From Fen-1258 sp027348115 (GTDB lineage Bacteria > Bacteroidota > Ignavibacteria > Ignavibacteriales > Melioribacteraceae): a DNA stretch of 7,713 nucleotides. The stretch spans positions 1-7,713 of the forward strand of contig DAIEQA010000208.1 of the NCBI GenBank assembly GCA_027348115.1, read 5' to 3'. Shown here piece by piece: positions 1-7,000 of this stretch. How positions within the stretch are numbered: position 1 is the stretch's first letter; every line of letters begins with the position of its first letter. The position numbers and the translations under genes were made by a program. The notes beneath the pieces are model-generated. The model was given only the letters and a program-made list of their open reading frames with translations. It searched no databases and was not told where the DNA came from.

Positions 1-258
1 GAAGATTATTTTATTCTCCCCACTTTTCAGCGCGATATAGACTCGCTGGATTTTAATACGGCCATAACTTTAAAACCAAAAGTTGAATTGGCGCTTTCGA
101 GGTTAACCGATACTCAAAAATATGTTCTGCATCTTGCTTATTACGAAGGTTACACTATAGACGAAATAGCGGATAAATTAAATGTTCCTATTGAAACAGT
201 TCGTGCAAAAGTTTTAACGGCGCTGCATAATTTAAGGGATTATCTTACGAGTGAATGA
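1..258 (+). CDS. ECF-type RNA polymerase sigma factor, C-terminal part (5' end outside window)
   Basis: The reading frame is open from the first base and ends at TGA 256-258, giving the last 85 residues. Residues about 29-82 of the fragment form a sigma-70 region 4: ALSRLTDTQKYVLHL, then the helix-turn-helix YTIDEIADKLNVPIETVRAK, then a closing helix ending HNLRDYL. This domain contacts the -35 element of target promoters. Conserved features are the hydrophobic first helix, the 'IA..L.VP..TVR' recognition-helix pattern and the terminal LR. The usual ECF ending 'SRL.RA...LR' appears as a relaxed AKVLTALHNLR. Region 2 lies outside the window, so the ECF subgroup cannot be assigned. The stop overlaps the start of a membrane anti-sigma gene by 8 bases, the standard arrangement for a sigma factor held inactive by its neighbour. 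Family-level confidence is high; target genes are unknown. Confidence 0.88.
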   Translation, partial: EDYFILPTFQRDIDSLDFNTAITLKPKVELALSRLTDTQKYVLHLAYYEGYTIDEIADKLNVPIETVRAKVLTALHNLRDYLTSE

Positions 259-1405
259 TCCGATGGAAGATAGAGCGATATATGAAATGACGGCGGCGTT
301 TGCTGCGGGTTGCATGGATAAGGCAAACTACGTGCAGCTAAAAGATTACATTGATGCCGGAGGGGAACTTTCGCCAAGAGACCTTGGAGAGTTGCAAAAT
401 ATTGTCTCAATGATTCCGGTGATACTTGAATTGGAAGAGCCCGCGCCGGAAATTAAAGACATGGTTGCCAAAAAGTTAATCGGCATTAAGGATGAAATTA
501 AAGCCAAACTTATCAATGAAAAAAGAAGAACCGGCGCTACATTTACCCGATCCACTTCATTCGGCAAAACTTCCGTTTCTCCTCCTAAGCTTAGCTCGTT
601 AACTTTTGCGAACAGAACAACCAGACCTATAGGACAAACAAAAGAAATTTCGGACGAAGAGATAAAAAGAAATCTTGGCATTAACGGAGATATACTTAAA
701 CTGTCCAGAGCTTTCACTCAAATAAAAGAACCCGGAAACAAGGCCCAAACTATTCAGCGCGAAGAGCCGCCGAGAATAGTTACTCAAAAACCTTCGACTT
801 CTGCAAAAGAGCTGGAAGCAGAACCCCAGCAGGAAAGAACCGGATCCAGCGCTGCAGGATGGATTGCCCTCTTGCTGACTATAATACTGTTTACCGTTTT
901 AGGATATTATACTTTTACTTCAGTAGAAGCGCTGCGAAGACAAATTGACAATCTAAAAGCCGACATAACCGCTTTGCAAAGCTCGCTTAATTCCGCAAAT
1001 AATTTTGTTACAAACTATAATTCTCTGGTCCAATTTTTCAACTACAGCGATATTGTGGTTGTTAACATGTCAAGCCCGGATCCAAATGAAAAAGCATCCG
1101 CCAAAATTCTTCTTTCGTTCAACGAGAAAGAAGGCCTCATTCAATTTCAAAACGTAAAAGCTCTTTCGTTAAATAAAGTTTACCAGGTATGGATGATTAA
1201 TCGCGGCCAGGCATATTCGCTCGGAGTTTATAGGCCAGCGGGTGGAGAATATTTGAAAATTACTTCCTTCCCGTTTTTGCCCAAAGAGCAAATTGAATCT
1301 TTCAAAGTAACCGTGGAATCCGACGCTGGGGCATCCGGTCCATCGCAAAATGTTTACCTGGTTGGATCCTTTTCTAATAAAATTACGCGCGGAAGAATTA
1401 GGTAA
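251..1405 (+). CDS. Membrane-anchored anti-sigma factor, RskA-like
   Basis: 384-residue single-pass membrane protein predicted to sequester the sigma factor encoded just upstream. Residues about 8-90 form a helical cytoplasmic domain resembling the RskA N-terminus (TAAFAAGCMDK, then EPAPEIKDMVAKKL). It has no HxxxCxxC zinc motif; the only cysteine is Cys21. Residues 95-200 are a polar, low-complexity linker. The membrane helix is about 202-223 (GWIALLLTIILFTVLGYY), followed by a heptad-like stretch 224-256 (LRRQIDNLKADITALQSSL). Residues about 268-372 match the RskA C-terminal domain: KVYQVWMINRGQAYSLG, then FKVTVESDAGASGPSQNVYLVG. Typical RskA proteins are around 230 residues, so this one is long, mainly in the linker. 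I chose GTG 251 because AAGGG at 234-238 lies 12 bases upstream and the overlap with the sigma stop suggests translational coupling. ATG 263 is the alternative and would remove four residues. Family members are usually released by regulated proteolysis; that is family knowledge, not seen here. Confidence 0.85.
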   Translation: MNDPMEDRAIYEMTAAFAAGCMDKANYVQLKDYIDAGGELSPRDLGELQNIVSMIPVILELEEPAPEIKDMVAKKLIGIKDEIKAKLINEKRRTGATFTRSTSFGKTSVSPPKLSSLTFANRTTRPIGQTKEISDEEIKRNLGINGDILKLSRAFTQIKEPGNKAQTIQREEPPRIVTQKPSTSAKELEAEPQQERTGSSAAGWIALLLTIILFTVLGYYTFTSVEALRRQIDNLKADITALQSSLNSANNFVTNYNSLVQFFNYSDIVVVNMSSPDPNEKASAKILLSFNEKEGLIQFQNVKALSLNKVYQVWMINRGQAYSLGVYRPAGGEYLKITSFPFLPKEQIESFKVTVESDAGASGPSQNVYLVGSFSNKITRGRIR

Positions 1406-1468
1406 CACAAGGCCGCAGACTTAATAATTTTGTTTTACCTCTCCAGTCTTCAGTCTATCTGGAAAAAA
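1406..1468. other. Short convergent intergenic gap
   Basis: 63 bases between the 3' ends of the anti-sigma gene and the six-helix membrane protein gene. It contains a weak inverted repeat TCCAG (1442-1446) / CTGGA (1459-1463) with a 12-base loop. There is no T-run on the correct side for either strand: on the minus strand the T-run precedes the stem. I therefore do not call an intrinsic terminator. A CAGTCTtCAGTCT doublet lies inside it. Confidence 0.5.
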
Positions 1469-1975
1469 CTATTTCTTTCTGTTGATGAACAGGCTCATTC
1501 CGAAGATAATTAAAATTACCGGCCAAAAATATTCAAAGTAGTTTCCGATCTTATTGGTAAGATAGAATAGACCCAAAGATTTGAACAGCGTAATAGTAAG
1601 AATGCTTAGGAGTATAAGAACTATACCGGCATAAAGAAAAGCTTTTTCCTTTGTCTCGTCTCCGAAAAGCATTAATGAAACCGAGCCGCCGATAAATAAA
1701 ATTGAGGTGAAAATTATACCGCGCGTGTCGAGAAGATCAAAATGCGACTTCATGATTAAAACTATTCCGGTTAAAAAAGCTGCTACGCCAAAACTCATTA
1801 ATCCGCGGCTGTTGTTTCTAAACGTTCTGTTTACCGTGATTAAACCGAAAAAGACAAGTACGATTCCATAGATCACGTCGTCATCGAGATGTAAAATCCG
1901 GAAATAGTTTAGTATGGAGAGAAGTCCGAATATTACGAAGGAAAGTCCCACCAGTATTTTATTATCAGATTTCAT
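1469..1975 (-). CDS. Six-helix integral membrane protein, LiaF/DUF5668-like hairpins, partner of the PspC-domain protein
   Basis: 168-residue, almost wholly hydrophobic protein. Likely membrane helices are at about 7-24, 33-49, 58-76, 86-104, 112-131 and 148-164, with short charged loops and a basic C-terminus (INRKK). The last hairpin (YFEYFWPVILIIFGMSLF) resembles the repeating 'WP.LLI..G' hairpins of LiaF-type/DUF5668 membrane proteins, which often accompany PspC genes. That match is by eye and only at fold level. The start is ATG 1975-1973, which overlaps the last 11 bases of the preceding PspC gene. GGAAGAG at 1992-1986 lies 10 bases upstream as a plausible ribosome site. A longer reading from 2032 would run 57 bases deeper into the PspC gene and adds a basic, non-membrane extension, so I rejected it. 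The overlap implies translational coupling and probably a joint role in the inner membrane. The specific function is unknown. Confidence 0.75.
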   Translation of the reverse strand: MKSDNKILVGLSFVIFGLLSILNYFRILHLDDDVIYGIVLVFFGLITVNRTFRNNSRGLMSFGVAAFLTGIVLIMKSHFDLLDTRGIIFTSILFIGGSVSLMLFGDETKEKAFLYAGIVLILLSILTITLFKSLGLFYLTNKIGNYFEYFWPVILIIFGMSLFINRKK

Positions 1976-2675
1976 TTGAATCGGTCTCTTCCATTTTTGT
2001 TTGAATGCTGATGACAACGTAAGCTGCGGCAAACAGACCCATGCTTAACATGGTGATGATTATGAAAATTATTCTAATCGAACCGGGGTCTGAATTGAAA
2101 TACCCGGCTAATCCGCCGCAGACGCCGGTAAGCATTCTGTGCCGCCGCGATCTTTTAAAAGCCGGTGCGGGCCGGTTCAGTTCAGTAATTGTATCCGGCT
2201 CTTTTCTTGAGAATAAAAGATAAGACCCAAATACTACGGAAAATACCGGCATCACAAATGAATTTGGAAAAATAAAAATCCTTCCGCCGTCGCTTAATCC
2301 AATTTTTTGAAGAGCGAAATAAAATCCTACAAGAATTAAAATTCCTCCTAATAGAATTCTAAAATTTTCTTTGCGCATTGAATCGGTTTCTTCGCCGGTA
2401 AGTATACTTGGATTTATTTCCGCAGGCATTAAAGAAGCAATTATAAGATAAGCCACCGCACTCCATCCTCCGAGCAGCAAACTCAACAGCGCGATTAACC
2501 TAACATTGGCTACGTCTGCATTAAAATAATTAGCTATGCCGGCGCATACACCGGTTAACATAACGTTTGTGCGGGAGCGTTCAAATTTTCTGATCGGAAA
2601 ACGAGGCGGGGCATTTTCCATCTTTTCAAAAAAATTTTCGTCTACCGGGCCGTTTTGATTTTGTTCGTCTAACAT
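1965..2675 (-). CDS. Tandem PspC-domain membrane protein
   Basis: 236-residue protein with two PspC domains. The first is at about residues 31-84 (MLTGVCAGIANYFNADVANVR, then a membrane helix ending LIIASLMP). The second is at 173-226 (MLTGVCGGLAGYFNSDPGSIR, then IIFIIITMLSMGLFAAAYVV). The 'LTGVC.G(I/L)A.YFN.D...(V/I)R' signature appears in both. Between them lie two further hydrophobic segments at about 106-122 and 133-156. The N-terminal 30 residues are acidic, polar and cytoplasmic-looking. PspC proteins are inner-membrane components of phage-shock/envelope-stress responses in several phyla; here no pspA or pspF is visible. I chose ATG 2675. A TTG codon directly before it (2678) would add one residue. 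No Shine-Dalgarno sequence is evident, the upstream bases being A/T-rich. The 3' end overlaps the six-helix membrane protein gene by 11 bases, so the two form an operon. The gene diverges from the SPFH operon. Confidence 0.87.
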   Translation of the reverse strand: MLDEQNQNGPVDENFFEKMENAPPRFPIRKFERSRTNVMLTGVCAGIANYFNADVANVRLIALLSLLLGGWSAVAYLIIASLMPAEINPSILTGEETDSMRKENFRILLGGILILVGFYFALQKIGLSDGGRIFIFPNSFVMPVFSVVFGSYLLFSRKEPDTITELNRPAPAFKRSRRHRMLTGVCGGLAGYFNSDPGSIRIIFIIITMLSMGLFAAAYVVISIQTKMEETDSNEI

Positions 2676-2724
2676 CAAAAATTTTAAATGAGTAAAAAGT
2701 TATACATCCTGGTTGATAGATAAA

Positions 2725-2741
2725 CGCGTATTTATTACGCG
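2725..2741. repeat. Perfect inverted repeat CGCGTA-5-TACGCG, candidate operator or 5' UTR hairpin
   Basis: CGCGTA (2725-2730) and TACGCG (2736-2741) are exact reverse complements separated by TTTAT. The centre lies about 58 bases upstream of the PspC start at 2675, in A/T-rich surroundings where a GC-rich palindrome stands out. It could be a dimeric repressor/activator site or a small hairpin in the leader. It is not followed by a T-run on either strand, so a terminator is unlikely. The role is inferred from position only. Confidence 0.45.
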
Positions 2742-2827
2742 GCGTTCCGTAATTACTTTGTTCATTCTAACATCACACAAATCTGTTTCTATAGAAAGCA
2801 TGAATTCAAACGCGAAAACAATTTTTT

Positions 2828-2876
2828 CGGATTTTGTTGCTAAAGTCTGAAGTCCGGATTTTGTCGTTGGATTTTG
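2828..2876. repeat. Three direct copies of GGATTTTG, two of them extended to CGGATTTTGT
   Basis: Copies of GGATTTTG start at 2829, 2856 and 2869. The first two extend to the identical 10-mer CGGATTTTGT (2828-2837 and 2855-2864). Start-to-start spacings are 27 and 13 bases, so the copies are roughly in 13-base steps with one step empty. They sit in the middle of the divergent intergenic region. They may be regulator binding sites or chance A/T-rich repetition; the sequence alone does not decide. Confidence 0.4.
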
Positions 2877-3072
2877 AAACACTTATCGCTCAATTTTTGT
2901 TGTAAGATACGAATAAAGGCATAGATTCAAAAGCAGTCGAAAATTTTGCACCGCATTTTGAAAAACCAACATTATTGCGGAAAATATATTAAATTAAAAC
3001 GCAACATTGAGGCATTGCTCTAACCTTTACAGTTTCAAACCGTTATTGAATACAAAATGTAGTTAATAGATT

Positions 3073-3077
3073 AGGAG
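3073..3077 (+). promoter_or_regulatory. Ribosome binding site of the SPFH gene
   Basis: AGGAG, 10 bases before ATG 3088 and separated from it by an A-rich spacer. It is the clearest Shine-Dalgarno sequence in the window and fixes the start of the SPFH gene. The PspC gene and the large aminotransferase gene have none this good. Confidence 0.7.
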
Positions 3078-3087
3078 TAAAAAAAAT

Positions 3088-4062
3088 ATGTGGATAACTA
3101 TAGGCGTTTTAGCCGTAATTATTATCGGCTTAGTTTATGAATACAGACTAAGAAGACCCGATCAAATTGTTCTCTATGAGTCGAGCGGGGAAATCACAAA
3201 GCGAACAGGTCGTTTTTACCCAAGGCATTTTAGTCTTGCGCTGCCCAATACAACGCAGTCCGTGCAGTTAGCGGTTGAAACAAGCGCAAAAGGCAATCTG
3301 GATATCAAAGTAAAACTTTCCGTTACAGTCGCGGCGTCGACAGAAAACGTTCATGCGCTTGTAAAAATTGGCGGCTGGAATAAAGACGCTGTTTCCAAAG
3401 CGGCTAAAGAATTGGAAACCTTGATTCACAGCATGGTTAAGGAATTTACCGAGAAGTATGAAATAGAAGAATTGTCTTCCGAGAAAATTTATAACTATTT
3501 GAATGAGAAAATATTTGTGAGCAGGCAGATGCTTGGGCTGGATATAATTTCTTTAACCGTTCAATCTTTTGAAGCGGTCGATTCGAAAATTTCCGATGCT
3601 ATGCGCATGCAGGAATCGGCAAGAATTTTAGAACAGACCGAGGAGCTGAACCAAAAAGCCAGAATTGCCGCAAGTAAAGCAAAGTTAAAAGCCGACGAAC
3701 AAATTGCTTTAATGGAAAATGCCCTCGAGCTAAAAAAATATGAATTGAAAAAAGTCGAACTGGAAAACGAATCCGTCCTTGCGGAAAAGAGAATGCAAGA
3801 CGAACTCAAACGCAGAAAGATGCAGCTTGAACTGGATAAAGAAGATCTTGCATTGCTGAAGAACAATCCGGAACTGCTGATGTTGACGCCTCAAGCGGCA
3901 AGATTAGCGGAAGCAAGCCAGTCGCTTAAGAACGCAAAGACAATTGTCTCGCTCTCTCCTAATGAAATTTCACAAGGATCGGAACTGTTGGGGATGTTTC
4001 AAAAGTTCATTCAAAACGCTGCTGGTAATTCATCAAAAAAAGATGAAGCAAAAAACAAGTAA
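3088..4062 (+). CDS. SPFH/band 7 (flotillin/prohibitin-like) membrane-anchored protein
   Basis: 324 residues. Residues 2-17 are one hydrophobic membrane anchor (ITIGVLAVIIIGLVY). Residues about 24-165 are a band 7/SPFH-like domain rich in beta strand (DQIVLYESSGEITKRTGRF, then LDIKVKLSVTVA), ending in the helical part with LGLDIISLTVQSFEAV. Residues about 165-257 are a long charged coiled coil containing repeated Ala/Glu/Lys. Residues 260-291 carry the block PELLMLTPQAARLAEASQ followed by LKNAKTIVSLSP, which resembles the C-terminal segment of flotillin-like proteins that supports oligomerisation. The tail is short, polar and lysine-rich. SPFH proteins form large membrane-bound rings or scaffolds and often work with a protease or enzyme encoded next door. 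Here no NfeD-like or FtsH gene is adjacent; the neighbour 18 bases downstream is the large aminotransferase-like gene. The start is supported by AGGAG at 3073-3077. An in-frame second stop (TGA 4066-4068) follows TAA 4060-4062. Confidence 0.85.
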   Translation: MWITIGVLAVIIIGLVYEYRLRRPDQIVLYESSGEITKRTGRFYPRHFSLALPNTTQSVQLAVETSAKGNLDIKVKLSVTVAASTENVHALVKIGGWNKDAVSKAAKELETLIHSMVKEFTEKYEIEELSSEKIYNYLNEKIFVSRQMLGLDIISLTVQSFEAVDSKISDAMRMQESARILEQTEELNQKARIAASKAKLKADEQIALMENALELKKYELKKVELENESVLAEKRMQDELKRRKMQLELDKEDLALLKNNPELLMLTPQAARLAEASQSLKNAKTIVSLSPNEISQGSELLGMFQKFIQNAAGNSSKKDEAKNK

Positions 4063-4080
4063 GGTTGAAAATCTAAATTC

Positions 4081-7000
4081 ATGAACGGCAAGAACGATCC
4101 ATTGGAATATTTTAAGCTTAGGACTGTCAAAGCCGCCAAGGTTTCGGAAGTTAGCGAAGCCACCGCAGCATCCTCGGTTCCTTTAGAGGAGCGCGTGAAT
4201 TTTCATATAGGTAACCCGGTGCAGGATGTTGAGCTTTCTTCGGCCTACCTTAGGATGATACTCGGAATCCCAATAGAAAGAACAGATATCGGCGAATCGC
4301 AAACAGACGCGATAGTAGAAGAGCTTGGCTGGAAGGAAGAAGAAAAAAAATATCTTAAATTTTTTATCGATTTAATTAAAACAAGCGCGCCGTATATGCC
4401 GCGCGGCGGGTTCAATAAAAACAACCCGAATTATTTGGCTAAGTATTTTTATGATTGGCTCGGCAAGAACCAGGAAGAACCGCTGTCGTACGATCTTGGC
4501 GAAACATCCGGACGAAGAGAAATTATTTTAGCTACCGGCGGAGTGCCGGAAGCGTTAAGACTTTTATTCCATGCGCTTTCAAAATTTTTAATTGTTAAAC
4601 CGGCAAAGATTTTAACATATGAATACGATCTGCCGGAACACTTATTAAAGTATGAGTCTCTTCAATTTATTCCGCTGAAGACAAACGAGAATGGATTGAC
4701 CGAAAAACTGGTTGACGAATTAAAATATTCCCGCAGTCTTCCTACTTTTTTAATATTGGGTTCATTGCTCGATGAGAATGCGCGAAGAAATCTCCGCCAG
4801 CTTAGCCTTGAATTTCCGTTATTCTTTATTGAGTTAAACAATGCGCCGAATCATCTTTCTCTCGCACGCGAGGCAAAGATGATGGATCGTGTTCTTCGTA
4901 TTCTAACACCGGGAATTTTTTCTCCCAAGCTGAAAGACCTTGCAACGGTTTTCGTCGCGGGTAATTCTGAAATATTAAAAGTGCTCGAAACAGTCCAGTT
5001 CCAGCTCAAAGGAACTCCGTCGTCTTCGGAGGTAGAACTGCTTTCGTTTATTTTAAAAGAAAGTTTAATAGAAGAAGAGAAGCAGAACGGCAATAAAATA
5101 GAGATTCTGCCTGCCTATGAATCTTATTCATCCTCGGTGATAAACGATTACAAACTTGAAAGCTATGTCCGCCGTTTCGAAAACAAACTTGCTTCCATTG
5201 TAGATGAGCAGTCCGGGCGTGTAAATAATTTAATAAAAAAGTTTGAAGAAGTGAGCTCGGCATTACAAGACAAATCCGGCGCTGCCGACAAATTTTTTCC
5301 TTACGACATGTTTTCTCACCTGAATGCCAAAGAACTTTTGGATGAATTTATTTCCAATTCCGATTCTTTTGAATGGGCTAAAGAATTGGAAAAAAGTTTT
5401 CTGTTCTCGTTTTCGAAGCATCATCCCGAATATAAACTTCAAAATTGTCAGACAGTCAGCGGCTCTTCCCGTACTGGTCTTGGTTTGCTTGGATTTCATT
5501 GCGGTATTAAAGAGGTAATTATTCCGGATTTAAGCTGGACATATGAGCATTGTTTTCCTTCTGTGACTGTTGTGCCGTTAACTGATGATTATGAATTGGA
5601 TGTTGCAGCAATTAAAGAAGCGATAAATGAAAAATTAGCCCGCGATCCTCATTGGTCAAATTACGGCGCGGTCGCGCTTAATAATCCCCACAACGCAACC
5701 GGGCAGGAATTCCGGGTAGAGGATTTAACCGAGCTGATTCGATGGCTCCTTCAAAAAAATATTTTTATTATCGACGATCTTTCATACCAAAACGTATCTC
5801 CGTCGAACGAGCTGCGTGAGATAAAAACAATCCGGCAATTGACAGACGAGCTTTATAAAAGTGGTTACTTAACAAAAGACCAGGCCGATCATCAGATCAC
5901 GATTCATTCGCTTTCTAAAACCGACTCTTTTGCCGGCGCGCGGTTATCCGTAATTGATATTCGCAACAAAGAAATTTTTGAACGATTCGAAAAGATAAGC
6001 TGTACCATCAAGCCGAATATAGGCGCTATATTTTTAACCTATCTTTTTTATCGCAGCAGCAACGAAACTACAAATGCTTACTGGCGGCTGCGCAATAAAA
6101 TATTTAAAGAAAGAATGGACTCGCTGAACGAGGCGGTTAAAATTTTGCCAAAGAGTAGAAACCGTTTCGATATAAGGATTAAAGCACCTAAGGGCAGCAT
6201 GTATCCGCAGATGATTATAGAAAAGCTTCCTGCCGGTTTGTCGCTCGATTGGCTCGCTTCCGGTCTTGCCCGGCAAGGTATAGGTCTTGTGCCGCTCTCT
6301 ACTTTTGCGCGTACCGAAAAAGGATTTGAAACCGGAAGGAAAACTTTTCGCTTAACTCTGGGCGGAAGCGATAATGCTGCAATGCTGCTCTCGAAAACCC
6401 GGCGTGTTTTAATCGACTTAAACAGAATGATTGCCGAGGAAGCGGCTAATTACAACCGGAAAAAATTTGATGTGCAGCCACTGAAAATTAAAAGGATTAT
6501 TCCGCAGCTTAATGTTGACGAAAAGTGGAATGAAATAGAAAAGAAAATTTACAAAGCATGCGTGGTAAAAATTTCCAACCACATAATACATCATGGTAAT
6601 GAATCGCGAAGCTCCTCTTACGAAGAAAGATTTGAGAACGAATATCTCCCGGGAAGGATTGCCCTTTACCGTCAGCGGTTGAATGATAGAGCTAAGATAA
6701 TTTCCGATTTAATGGAATTAGCGGCAGCAGACAAAGGCAAGGCGTTAATTAAACAATTGGAAAACGAATTCTACAAAGATAACCTCGACCGGAGAGAAAG
6801 ACTTTTCAAGCAGCGGTTGTACGACCGCACCGTTCATCCTACGCAGATGTACTCGCTCAAAACGGAACTGCTGTTTGAAAGCTTAATTGATTCGGTTATC
6901 GGCAAAAGAAATATTCAAGATAGTCTTATAGATAAAACTGCCGATGAACTGATTCGAGAATTTCTCGGGCTCAATGTTTCCATCGTATCGAGCGAAGAAT

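Larger units (their letters stand above)
2676..3087. other. Divergent intergenic region, probable promoters for both flanking operons
   Basis: 412 bases, A/T-rich, between the outward-reading PspC and SPFH genes, so both operon promoters should lie here. The bases near 2980-3000 (AAAATATATTAAATT) are the most promoter-like A/T block upstream of the SPFH gene. I could not find a clean -35/-10 pair or a clear Bacteroidota-type TTTG/TAnnTTTG pair on either strand. The region holds an inverted repeat at 2725-2741 and three GGATTTTG copies at 2829-2876, listed separately. A 60-codon GTG-started minus-strand frame (2700-2882) lacks a ribosome site and resembles no known family; I do not treat it as a gene. 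Confidence 0.55.

Noticed and set aside
1441..1464. Possible terminator hairpin between the convergent genes
   Set aside because: The stem is only five base pairs with a 12-base loop, and there is no T-run after it on either strand.
2700..2882. 60-codon GTG-started minus-strand frame between the PspC and SPFH genes
   Set aside because: It has no ribosome site, its composition is unlike a protein, it contains the intergenic repeats and the palindrome, and it matches no recognisable family. It is more likely the regulatory region of the PspC operon.
2958..2990. TTGAAA ... TATATT as a sigma-70-type promoter for the SPFH gene
   Set aside because: The spacer is 21 bases, too long for a standard promoter, and in A/T-rich DNA such matches are common by chance.
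3561..3866. 101-codon minus-strand frame opposite the SPFH coiled coil
   Set aside because: Its Ser/Phe-rich translation is the expected antisense shadow of Glu/Lys-rich coiled-coil codons.
4060..4081. Possible SPFH-aminotransferase fusion by stop-codon readthrough, since both genes share a frame
   Set aside because: Two in-frame stops (TAA 4060 and TGA 4066) separate them and there is a good ATG at 4081. Separate proteins are the simpler reading.
5048..5518. Small frames on both strands inside the large aminotransferase-like gene
   Set aside because: They overlap a continuous 1211-codon frame with recognisable domains, have no independent support and read as low-complexity shadows.
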